A stretch of 64,000 bases of DNA. It comes from Prevotella sp. E13-27 (GTDB lineage Bacteria; Bacteroidota; Bacteroidia; Bacteroidales; Bacteroidaceae). Shown piece by piece: positions 35,205 through 43,874 of the stretch. The DNA lies in the NCBI RefSeq assembly GCF_023217965.1, contig NZ_JALPSC010000001.1, forward strand, positions 2,164,938 through 2,228,937, given 5' to 3'. Position 1 is the stretch's first letter. The number at the start of each line of letters is the position of its first letter. The notes under the pieces were generated by a model, which had not been told where the DNA came from, ran no database searches, and was given only the letters and a program-made list of their open reading frames with translations. The position numbers and the translations under genes are program-made.

Positions 35205-36017
35205 TTATCTTATAAACTTCAAGTCGTCAAGGGTGTGATTCCCCATGAAGCGGCTCTTGTCGATATGACCTCTGACTCCGCGAACCGTGCCACGCCCCGT
35301 GTATTGCCATAAACAGATGTCGCGCTCGTCGGCAAGTATAGGCTCTTCATCAGTATACATGGCTATCATCAGATGATAGTCGTTGAGCTTACCAATAAGA
35401 TATTTGTTGTAGAAGTTGCGTCCTGTATATATCAATGGCTTCTGGTGATAAGCGTCTTCCATATATTTCAGGAATTTCAACAGCGAGTCACAGAACTCTT
35501 CGCGTCCCATGCCCCCCGTGCTTTCAACGTCCAGCATTGGTATGAGGTCTTGTTCTGCTGCCAGACATTGAGTTCGGAAGTTGTCAAGTTGTAGCGACAG
35601 GTCGGTCTTTGGGCGGAAAAAATGATAAGAGCCAACCTTTATTCCTCGTTGATGAGCCATGAAAATGTTCTGTTCGTAGCGCGAGTCAATACGGTCGCTG
35701 CCCTCAGTAGCTTTAAGATAAACGTAGGATATGCCTGAGTGATGACCTATTGCATCCCAAAAGACCTCGCCCTGATAGTGGCTCATGTCAATGCCGTGGA
35801 TGTGACTGCATGTGTCCTCGCACAAACGGTATGGATTCTCGTGTATTGTGGGGGGCTTTGGCTTTACCCTTTTTATTCTTCCTGCTTTCTTTGACTTTCG
35901 GTGTTTTATTACTCGGTGTACCCTTGCTTTTGCCTTGCGTCTCGAGCGTTGCGCGTCAACGCTCGAAGTAATGAAAAGTGCAAACAGTAATGTAAAAAAT
36001 ATTGTAAGTTTCCTCAT
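35205..36017 (-). CDS. Secreted GH25 muramidase (lysozyme-type)
   Basis: 270 residues starting MRKLTIFFTLLF with a signal peptide ending about SSVDAQ. A very basic stretch (about 23-55, RSRRKAKARVHRVIKHRKSKK) follows, then a GH25 domain: HGIDMSHYQGEVFWDAI (first catalytic Asp), YVYLKATEGSD, VGSYHFFRP, MLDVEST (second acidic pair) and ICLWQYTGRGTVRGV. It would cleave peptidoglycan. The basic linker could bind wall polymers or nucleic acid. The upstream ATG 18 codons earlier is rejected because the -7 box at 36037-36044 lies within that extension. Confidence 0.9.
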   Translation of the reverse strand: MRKLTIFFTLLFALFITSSVDAQRSRRKAKARVHRVIKHRKSKKAGRIKRVKPKPPTIHENPYRLCEDTCSHIHGIDMSHYQGEVFWDAIGHHSGISYVYLKATEGSDRIDSRYEQNIFMAHQRGIKVGSYHFFRPKTDLSLQLDNFRTQCLAAEQDLIPMLDVESTGGMGREEFCDSLLKFLKYMEDAYHQKPLIYTGRNFYNKYLIGKLNDYHLMIAMYTDEEPILADERDICLWQYTGRGTVRGVRGHIDKSRFMGNHTLDDLKFIR

Positions 36018-36036
36018 GCTTTTTCCAATTTTTGTG

Positions 36037-36044
36037 CAAAGATA
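36037..36044 (-). promoter_or_regulatory. -7 box of the GH25 gene
   Basis: The minus strand reads TATCTTTG followed by GCA, 20 bases before the ATG; the -33 TTG is not clear. Confidence 0.6.
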
Positions 36045-36121
36045 TACAATTCTGGGCAAATAGGGAAACATTTACTATAGTTTCTGATACATTAATAGCA
36101 TAAAATACAATAAAAAATGTG

Positions 36122-36129
36122 TATCTTTG
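36122..36129 (+). promoter_or_regulatory. -7 box of the xylan cluster
   Basis: TATCTTTG followed by GCA, 69 bases before the GH43 start codon. No TTG at -33; an activator may be needed. Confidence 0.6.
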
Positions 36130-36197
36130 CACGGATTATTATAAATAATAAAAACTGAAACGTAAAATAACCGATTTTTTACTACCAAAACTATTTC

Positions 36198-38987
36198 ATG
36201 ATGAGAATGAGAATTATAAGCACCGTAGCGTGTGCTATGGCAACAATGGCAGTCACTGCCCAGAATCCGTTTGTTCAGACCTGGTTTACAAGTGACCCAG
36301 CACCTATGGTCCATGGTGACCGTATGTATGTTTACACTGGACATGATGAAGATGATGCAGATTTCTTCTGGATGCAGGATTGGCGTATTTATTCTTCAAA
36401 CGACATGGTGAACTGGCAGGACCACGGCTCGCCCCTGGCATTGGAGAGCTTCTCATGGGCTGATGATCGCGCATGGGCTTCGCAGTGTATCGAACGTGAC
36501 GGAAAATTTTTCTGGTACATATGCGCTCACTCTCGTCTTTCTAAGGGAATGGCTATTGGCGTAGCTGTGGCTGACTCTCCAACAGGTCCTTTCCGTGATG
36601 CCATTGGAAAACCCCTGTTCGAGAATGGCTCATGGGATCATATAGACCCTACAGTGCTCATTGATGATGACGGACAGGCATGGTTAATGTGGGGTAATCC
36701 TCAATGCTATTATCTGAAGTTGAATCGCGATATGATTTCCTATTCAGGAGAACTGGGTAGGCTCGACATGACAGAAGAGGCTTTTGGCGGTCCTATCATG
36801 AACAAGCGTGAGAAAGGAAAAAAATACAAGGACTCATACGTTGAGGGACCATGGCTCTCGAAACGTAACGGAAAATATCAGCTTCTCTATGCTGCAGGTG
36901 GAGTGCCTGAGCATATTTCTTACAGCACTGCTGATAAGCCTGAAGGACCATGGAAATATGCAGGTGAGATAATGCCACTGTCTGATACGAAATCGTTCAC
37001 TAACCATTGTGGCGTAGCTGACTTCCGCGGTCACTCTTACTTCTTCTATCACACAGGAAAGCTGCCTAAGGGTGGCGGCTTCGGTCGTAGTGTGGCTGTT
37101 GAGGAGTTTAAGTATAATGCTGACGGTAGTTTTCCAACCATCCTTCCTACAGATGAGGGCGTGAAGCCCATCGCAACGTTTAATCCCTTCCAGCGTGTTG
37201 AGGCTGAGACTATGGCTTTCTCAAAAGGAGTGAAGACAGAACAGTGGCAACTGAATGGCGAAGAACGAAAGAATGGCAACGGACTAGGTGTCTATGTGTC
37301 CGATATTCATAATGGCGACTTCATTAAGCTGCAGAATGTTGAATTTGGTCAGCGCATTCCTCGTACGTTCAATGCACGTGTGGCAAGCGGACTCCGTGGC
37401 GGACAGATAGAGATACGTATTGACAGTATTGGTGGTAAGATGCTTGGACAGGTAAATGTCCCTGGCACTGGCGGATGGCTTAACTGGCAAAATATCACTA
37501 TAGACCTCACAGCCTATGCCACAGGTATCCATGACCTCTACTTTGTATTCAAAGGTCGTAAGGGACCTAAACTCTTTAATTTCGACTGGTGGCAGATGGA
37601 AGGCCTGGAACAGGTGAATATGCCTCTTTTCCAGACAAAGTTCACTGCCGACCCTTCACCACTTGTTGTAGGCGACACGCTGTTCCTCTATACATCTCAC
37701 GATGCATCACCAGAAGATATTCCTGATCCCAATGAAAGAAATTCTGCAGGTTTCTATATGTACGACTGGCTGTTGTGGAGTACAACAGACATGGTTAACT
37801 GGACAGAGCATGGCGCCGTGGCATCATTGAAGGATTTCTCTTGGAGAAGTCGTGACAATGGCGCATGGGCCATTCAGACTGTTGAGCACAATGGCAAGTA
37901 CTATCTCTATGCTCCTCTTCATGGCCATGGTATCGGAGTCCTTGTTAGTGACTCACCTTACGGACCTTTCAAGGATCCTCTTGGAGAACCTCTTGTATGG
38001 CAGAAGGAGCACTGGAACGATATTGACCCTACAGTGTTTACTGATGATGATGGCAAAACATACATGTATTGGGGCAACCCACATACTTATTGGTGTGAGC
38101 TTAACGACGACATGGTTTCAGTGAAGAAGGACAAGCCATCGGCAGCAAGCCTTTCTAACGGTATAACAAAACTTCCGCATATTGATCGCTATCAGGAAGG
38201 CCCATGGCTCTATAAGAAGAATGGCTGGTATTATCTGGCATACGCTTCTACTTGCTGTCCTGAAGCTCTCGGCTATGCAATGAGCAAGAATCCTACAGGT
38301 CCATGGGAGACAAAGGGATATATCATGCGCCCTACCCAGCGAGACCGTGGTAATCATCCAGGCATCTGCGACTATAAGGGACACAGCTATGTGTTCGGCC
38401 AGAACTATGACTTGATGCATCTCGAAACCTTTGAGCATCACGAGCGTCGTTCGGTGACTGCTACTGAGATCACATATAACGAAGACGGTACAATAAAGGA
38501 AGTGCCTTACTGGCTTGATCAGAAGCCTATGCAGCAGCTCCAATGGCTGAATCCTTATCGTCGTGTTGAGGCAGAGACAATGGCTTGGGGCTTCGGATTG
38601 AAGTCATCAAAGATGAACATAACCAACACTGGAGTCATTGCTGATATGCCAGCATCTACTGGTAAGCGTAATATGTATATCTACGACATAAATGACGGCG
38701 AGTATATCCGTCTGCGTGGTGTTGACTTCTCTGCAGGAAAGTCTGATAAGGGCGCAAAGTCGTTCAGTATTACCGCATCTGCTGAGGGAACAGCAGTAAT
38801 AACACTTCGTCTTGACAGCGTTGACGGACCTGTCATAGGCACTGTTACTGTTAAGAACACGGGCTCAGTGAACAAGTATCGTGCATTTTCTTCAAAGGTA
38901 AAGAATGCTGTTGGCGTTCACGATCTTTACATTTGTTTCAGCAATACAAACGGTGATGTTCGTCTTGACTGGTGGCAGTTTAAATAA
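36198..38987 (+). CDS. Secreted tandem GH43-CBM6-GH43-CBM6 enzyme (xylosidase/arabinofuranosidase)
   Basis: 929 residues with a signal peptide (about 1-21). Two full GH43 five-bladed propellers alternate with two CBM6-type beta-sandwiches: GH43 about 22-320, CBM6 about 330-470, GH43 about 475-785, CBM6 about 790-929. Both propellers keep the catalytic triad: D33, D150, E216 in the first and D485, D610, E667 in the second, so both should be active. The CBM6 modules open with RVEAETMAFSKG and RVEAETMAWGFG. Likely substrates are arabinoxylan side chains or xylo-oligosaccharides; the two domains may have different specificities. It is the first gene of the plus-strand xylan cluster. Confidence 0.92.
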   Translation: MMRMRIISTVACAMATMAVTAQNPFVQTWFTSDPAPMVHGDRMYVYTGHDEDDADFFWMQDWRIYSSNDMVNWQDHGSPLALESFSWADDRAWASQCIERDGKFFWYICAHSRLSKGMAIGVAVADSPTGPFRDAIGKPLFENGSWDHIDPTVLIDDDGQAWLMWGNPQCYYLKLNRDMISYSGELGRLDMTEEAFGGPIMNKREKGKKYKDSYVEGPWLSKRNGKYQLLYAAGGVPEHISYSTADKPEGPWKYAGEIMPLSDTKSFTNHCGVADFRGHSYFFYHTGKLPKGGGFGRSVAVEEFKYNADGSFPTILPTDEGVKPIATFNPFQRVEAETMAFSKGVKTEQWQLNGEERKNGNGLGVYVSDIHNGDFIKLQNVEFGQRIPRTFNARVASGLRGGQIEIRIDSIGGKMLGQVNVPGTGGWLNWQNITIDLTAYATGIHDLYFVFKGRKGPKLFNFDWWQMEGLEQVNMPLFQTKFTADPSPLVVGDTLFLYTSHDASPEDIPDPNERNSAGFYMYDWLLWSTTDMVNWTEHGAVASLKDFSWRSRDNGAWAIQTVEHNGKYYLYAPLHGHGIGVLVSDSPYGPFKDPLGEPLVWQKEHWNDIDPTVFTDDDGKTYMYWGNPHTYWCELNDDMVSVKKDKPSAASLSNGITKLPHIDRYQEGPWLYKKNGWYYLAYASTCCPEALGYAMSKNPTGPWETKGYIMRPTQRDRGNHPGICDYKGHSYVFGQNYDLMHLETFEHHERRSVTATEITYNEDGTIKEVPYWLDQKPMQQLQWLNPYRRVEAETMAWGFGLKSSKMNITNTGVIADMPASTGKRNMYIYDINDGEYIRLRGVDFSAGKSDKGAKSFSITASAEGTAVITLRLDSVDGPVIGTVTVKNTGSVNKYRAFSSKVKNAVGVHDLYICFSNTNGDVRLDWWQFK

Positions 38988-39031
38988 GTGTTTCTAAAAA
39001 GAAATATCCTGATATTCAATAACTTAATAAT

Positions 39032-42000
39032 ATGAGAAGCTTTTTTATAACAATAGCTTTGTTTTGTTTTGGAGGCATGCTCGGTATTCATGCCGAATCT
39101 GACGTGTTAGGCTTCCGTTTCTCTTCTGTATCTCAGCTCATGGGTGATAGGTTTGCTATCGTAAACGAACAGGATGGCAAGGCACTCTTTGGTTCTACTG
39201 AGCAAAATCTGAATTATGATGTCTATAACAAGGCTTTTGTCAATACTAATACTGGTTATATGTTCAAGCTGGAAGAGAGTAGCGTCTCTGGAAGCTATCT
39301 GTTAAGGCTCGTTCAGCCCGACGGTTCTGACTACAGCATATGGGGCAGTCCTGGCTATCTTAACACACAGCCAGCTGATAAGGATTGCTGTTTTATCCTT
39401 GGACTGAAGGAGCAGAACGGACAGGACATTGAGAATGGAGCAGTCTGGACTATCCAATATGAAGAGGGTAAGGGCTTCTCATTGAAGAATGTAGGCACAG
39501 GTAAGTATCTGAAGGATGCTTCTCCTGCCAAGTATGACGAGCCTACCTATTTCAGCTTCTGTAGCCTTTCTCCTGCGGGCGAGCGTACTATCGACTTCAG
39601 TGGTAACAATACTTCAAGTAATTATATTACATACAATACGGCGTTCTCCATCTCTGCAGGTGATACCGTCAATGTGAAAATGGCACGCTACTGCTATTTC
39701 AGCAGTACCATCACTGGTACAGGCCGTATGAATCTTTATGCAGGTGGTGAGCGTAGTTACTTAGGTACTTCAAAAGGTGCAGCATGGCCTAACTGGAGTG
39801 GATATACAGGTGATATCCATATTTATCCATTTAAGGCGAATGCTACTAATGCAGGCTTCTGGGGAGTTGTACTGGCTCACGGAGGCAAATCGTTCTCGCC
39901 TGAGAACATCGAGGATGCCATAAAGTCTGGTAAGGTGAATAGTTCAATGGCCAACAACCATGTGACGCTCCATAACGGTGCCACTATCTGTTGCGAGGCA
40001 AACACAGCAGGTGCAGGATTCCGCATAGGTGAGCTGCAGACGGAGGAAGGCTCTACGCTTCAGGGCTATATGAAAAACCAACGTGCTGCTTATTATCTCT
40101 TGGGCTGTCTGAACACCGATGCAACGCTTGCCGGTTTAATCCGTCCTTCCGATTATCGCGACGACACCCCTCTGGGTATCATCAAGGAAGGTACAGGAAC
40201 GCTTCGCATAACGGGTAACCAGAACTACCTAAACGGTGCTCTCAGAGTACTTAATGGTCGTGTGCTTGTCAATAACAATGTTAGTGAGGCTGCTACGAAG
40301 AACTACCGTGGTGCCTTGGGAGCAAAGAATAGTGATACTGAGGCTATTGCCTATGTGTTCAGTAATGGTGTCTTAGGTGGTACAGGTAATATTGCTGGTC
40401 ATGTGGATAATTACGGCACGATAGAACCTGGCAATGACGGTGTGGGTACTCTTACCCTCAAAAACTATGCTGCATCGCGTTCTACTCATCTGTTCGTACA
40501 TCCTTCTTCGGTGTTACGCTTTAAGATTTCCAGTAAAGAGAACCACGATTTGCTGGATATTAACGGAAACGTAAAATACTTCAATACCTGTGAAGACTTC
40601 TCTACCAGTGAAAAGATGCCAGAGATTCAGCTTGTCCTCGACGAACAGTTTACTGCTTCCGTAGGTGATGAGTTTGTGCTGCTTACGGCTAAGTCTATGG
40701 TCTCTGCTGCTGGCGCATGGCACTTCAATCTTCGTCAGCCAGGCCGATATACTTGGGAACTTGAGGAAGTAGTAAACGATGGAACCTGTATGTTGAAAGC
40801 TCGCGTAGTGTCGCTAAAGGATGCTGATGATTCAGATGATCCTGACAATCCAGATAATCCTGACGTTTCTACAATGGGTCCTTACTACGATGACGGTATC
40901 GACGATGCCAAGGATACCCATACTCTTCGTTACTATGCTCAGAAGTGTGGCAAGCTGATTGGTGCTGCGTTCTGCACATATAAGGGACTTGACAGCGACC
41001 TTGAAGAAGGTGGTCGTCAGTTCAATTTGATGGTAGCTGAGAACGAGATGAAGATGGATGCCCTACAGCCTAATCGTGGCGAGTACAATTGGTGGGCAGC
41101 CGATAATCTCGTTAGCCTTGCCAATAACAATAACATGAAGGTTCGTGGCCACTGTCTTGTTTGGCACATGCAACAGCCTCAGTGGTTGAGCAGTGACGGA
41201 AAGAAAAACGACAAGAACTGGAGTCGCAGCGAGGCTCTGGCTATCATGAAGGATCATATCACCACAGTGATGAACCATTTCAAGGGAAGCATTAAAGAGT
41301 GGGATGTTGTCAACGAGTGTTTGGACGATGACCAGAGCATCATCCGTTCTAATCCAGAGGGCTATACCTTGCGTCAAACCGTGTGGCAGCGAGCTATCGG
41401 TGATGATTATATAGACTCTGCCTTCGTATATGCTCGCCGTGTTGATCCAAACATATTGCTCTATCTCAATGACTATGATGTGGAACATCAAGGCAAGGCT
41501 AAGTCTGTGGCTTTCGCAAACCTTGTGAAGCATCTGCAGAATAGAAATATTCCTATCGATGGTGTCGGTCTTCAGTGTCATTTCTCTGTTGATGAGGTCG
41601 ATTCTGCTAAGTTCGATGCGACTTTCAAGCGTTTCGCCGAGATGAATCTGAAGTGTGTCATCACTGAGCTCGATATGGGCGTGAAGAATACCTCTTCAGC
41701 CGACTTTGAGGAACAGGCTCGTTTATATCGTGTTGTTACCGACATTATGCTCCACAACGATAACTGTCCTTACATGGTTATCTGGGGACTGAAAGACAAT
41801 GATAGCTGGCGCAGCGCTTCCAGTCCGTTGCTTTACGATTCTGGCATGACGCGTAAACCAGCTTGGCGTGCCGTACGTTCGGCCCTTCGTCACCAGAATA
41901 TCATGACAAGCATTGATACTCCAATGCGTGATAAACCTGTCAATGACTGTTCAGAAGCGATATACACCCTCGATGGCCGTAGAGTCATGTCAACTCTTCA

Positions 42001-42049
42001 ATCCCCTAATATATATATAATAGGTGGAAAAAAGGTGATGGTAAGATAA
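39032..42049 (+). CDS. Modular secreted GH10 endo-1,4-beta-xylanase with N-terminal beta-trefoil/beta-helix regions
   Basis: 1,005 residues. A signal peptide (1-21) precedes a ricin-like beta-trefoil segment (about 30-185), a Gly/Asn-rich autotransporter-type beta-strand region (about 190-590, GTGTLRITGNQNYLNG), an Asp/Pro/Asn linker (DDSDDPDNPDNPD), the GH10 barrel (about 620-965) and a C-terminal tail IYTLDGRRV...IYIIGGKKVMVR. Acid/base E762 is in WDVVNECLDD and nucleophile E879 in CVITELDMG. The barrel would cut the xylan backbone. The long N-terminal part is unusual for GH10 and may bind polysaccharide or the cell surface. It lies 44 bases after the GH43 gene. Confidence 0.92.
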   Translation: MRSFFITIALFCFGGMLGIHAESDVLGFRFSSVSQLMGDRFAIVNEQDGKALFGSTEQNLNYDVYNKAFVNTNTGYMFKLEESSVSGSYLLRLVQPDGSDYSIWGSPGYLNTQPADKDCCFILGLKEQNGQDIENGAVWTIQYEEGKGFSLKNVGTGKYLKDASPAKYDEPTYFSFCSLSPAGERTIDFSGNNTSSNYITYNTAFSISAGDTVNVKMARYCYFSSTITGTGRMNLYAGGERSYLGTSKGAAWPNWSGYTGDIHIYPFKANATNAGFWGVVLAHGGKSFSPENIEDAIKSGKVNSSMANNHVTLHNGATICCEANTAGAGFRIGELQTEEGSTLQGYMKNQRAAYYLLGCLNTDATLAGLIRPSDYRDDTPLGIIKEGTGTLRITGNQNYLNGALRVLNGRVLVNNNVSEAATKNYRGALGAKNSDTEAIAYVFSNGVLGGTGNIAGHVDNYGTIEPGNDGVGTLTLKNYAASRSTHLFVHPSSVLRFKISSKENHDLLDINGNVKYFNTCEDFSTSEKMPEIQLVLDEQFTASVGDEFVLLTAKSMVSAAGAWHFNLRQPGRYTWELEEVVNDGTCMLKARVVSLKDADDSDDPDNPDNPDVSTMGPYYDDGIDDAKDTHTLRYYAQKCGKLIGAAFCTYKGLDSDLEEGGRQFNLMVAENEMKMDALQPNRGEYNWWAADNLVSLANNNNMKVRGHCLVWHMQQPQWLSSDGKKNDKNWSRSEALAIMKDHITTVMNHFKGSIKEWDVVNECLDDDQSIIRSNPEGYTLRQTVWQRAIGDDYIDSAFVYARRVDPNILLYLNDYDVEHQGKAKSVAFANLVKHLQNRNIPIDGVGLQCHFSVDEVDSAKFDATFKRFAEMNLKCVITELDMGVKNTSSADFEEQARLYRVVTDIMLHNDNCPYMVIWGLKDNDSWRSASSPLLYDSGMTRKPAWRAVRSALRHQNIMTSIDTPMRDKPVNDCSEAIYTLDGRRVMSTLQSPNIYIIGGKKVMVR

Positions 42050-42104
42050 AGAATTCGAGACTTCAACCAATATTATAAAACCATTTAATTACGATTTAGC
42101 GAAA

Positions 42105-43847
42105 ATGAAGAAACTACTTCTTTTCTGTGTTATGTGCGTTATGACACTTATTGGTAACGCACAGGCTCCTGCAGGCTTTAAGATGCCTGCCAACAATGCT
42201 ACTTTCAAGGATATAAACTATGCCGGTGACCGTATGGAAGCCCATCGTCTCGACATCTACCTGCCTGAGAAGAAGCAGGACAAGTACAAGGTAGTGGTCA
42301 TCATCTATGGCAGTGCGTGGTTCTCAAACAATGCCAAGCAGATGGCATACATGTCTATTGGCAAACCACTTAATGATGCCGGCTTTGCTGTGGTGAGCAT
42401 CAACCACCGTTCAAGTGGCGATGCAAAGTTCCCTGCTCAGATTCATGATGTAAAAGCGGCTATTCGCTTCATACGTGCCCATGCTGCCGAGTATAAGCTC
42501 GATACCTCGTTCATTGGCATCACTGGCTTCAGCAGTGGTGGTCATCTGTCATCGCTTGCAGGTGTTACTAATGGACTGAAGAAATATACCGTTGGCTCTA
42601 CTACCGTAGATATTGAGGGTAGGGTAGGCGGAAACCTCGACTATTCGAGCTGTGTTGATGCTGTTGTTGACTGGTTCGGTCCTGTCGATATGGCTCACAT
42701 GGAGAACTGTAATACTGTGAAGGACGAGAAGAGTCCTGAGGCAGCACTGATGGGCTGCGCTCCCAAGGACAATCCCGAACTGGTGGCTCTCATCAGCCCC
42801 ATCACCTATGTATGCAACCATAATCCGAAGTTCCTCGTCATTCACGGCGATGCCGACAATGTGGTGCCCCACTGCCAGAGTGAGTATTTCTCTGCTGCAC
42901 TAAAGAAGGCTGGTTGTCTTGAGAACTTCATCACAGTGCCAAAGGGTCAGCATGGTCCTGTGACATTCAACGAGAAGACCTTTAAGCAGATGACCGACTT
43001 CTTCCTGAAGGAGTCTGCCCAGCAGAAAGTAGTGGAACAGGGAGGTACTGGCGCTTTCAAGGCTATAATGAAAGAAGAGCCTTCGCTGCCTGCCCACACA
43101 GTATTTGTGCCACAAGACCTTTCTCAGTTCAATGAGACCAATCCTCTCCCTGTACTTGTATGGGGTAACGGTGCCTGCACCAACTCACCATGGGAGCACT
43201 TCAAGTTCCTCAACGAGATTGCCTCTCATGGCTACCTCGTTGTGGCTACTGGCTTCATCCCAATGGAGGAGATCCCCTACAATGGTCCTATGTCTTCTGC
43301 TCAGCAGCAGATAGAAAGCATCGACTGGGTCATCGCGCAGAATAGCGATCCTAACTCACCTTATTATCAGAAGATTGACGTAAAGCACATCTGTGCTTCT
43401 GGCATGTCGTGCGGTGGCTTGCAGACCCTCTATAACTGTGCTGATCCTCGCATCTCTACAATGATGATCTGTAACAGCGGCCTGTTCAAGCAGTCCAACG
43501 CTCATCAGGCTATGGGTGGCATGCCAATGCCTGAGAAAGCGAAGCTGAAGGAAATCCATACACCTATCATTTATATTATGGGTGGTAAGGAAGACATTGC
43601 CTATGAGAATGGCATGGATGACTACCGTCTCATCAAGCACGTGCCTGCATGTATTGCAAACTTCCCTGTAGGTCATGGTGGCACTTATCGTCAGCCCCAC
43701 GGTGGCGAGTTCAGCATCGTAGCTCTCGCATGGCTCGACTGGCAGTTGAAGGGTGACAAAGAGGCTGCAAAGATGTTCACTGGCAAGAAGCCTGGTATTG
43801 CAAGTCGCAAGGACTGGACCTTTGAGAAGAATAAGAAATTGAAATAA
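42105..43847 (+). CDS. Secreted double alpha/beta-hydrolase (putative acetyl-xylan/feruloyl esterase fusion)
   Basis: 580 residues with a signal peptide (1-19). Two alpha/beta-hydrolase domains are fused. The first (about 25-300) has GFSSGG with nucleophile S143, the acid region HGDADNVVP and a GQHG histidine. The second (about 310-575) has GMSCGG with S435, MGGKEDIAYENG and a PVGHGG histidine. The two differ in type: the first resembles BD-FAE/esterase-lipase proteins, the second dienelactone/PHB-depolymerase-like hydrolases. The position between GH10 and GH31 suggests removal of acetyl or feruloyl groups from xylan. Exact ester specificity cannot be told from sequence. Confidence 0.85.
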   Translation: MKKLLLFCVMCVMTLIGNAQAPAGFKMPANNATFKDINYAGDRMEAHRLDIYLPEKKQDKYKVVVIIYGSAWFSNNAKQMAYMSIGKPLNDAGFAVVSINHRSSGDAKFPAQIHDVKAAIRFIRAHAAEYKLDTSFIGITGFSSGGHLSSLAGVTNGLKKYTVGSTTVDIEGRVGGNLDYSSCVDAVVDWFGPVDMAHMENCNTVKDEKSPEAALMGCAPKDNPELVALISPITYVCNHNPKFLVIHGDADNVVPHCQSEYFSAALKKAGCLENFITVPKGQHGPVTFNEKTFKQMTDFFLKESAQQKVVEQGGTGAFKAIMKEEPSLPAHTVFVPQDLSQFNETNPLPVLVWGNGACTNSPWEHFKFLNEIASHGYLVVATGFIPMEEIPYNGPMSSAQQQIESIDWVIAQNSDPNSPYYQKIDVKHICASGMSCGGLQTLYNCADPRISTMMICNSGLFKQSNAHQAMGGMPMPEKAKLKEIHTPIIYIMGGKEDIAYENGMDDYRLIKHVPACIANFPVGHGGTYRQPHGGEFSIVALAWLDWQLKGDKEAAKMFTGKKPGIASRKDWTFEKNKKLK

Positions 43848-43874
43848 TCATCAGTTTTACCTAACTAAACTAAC

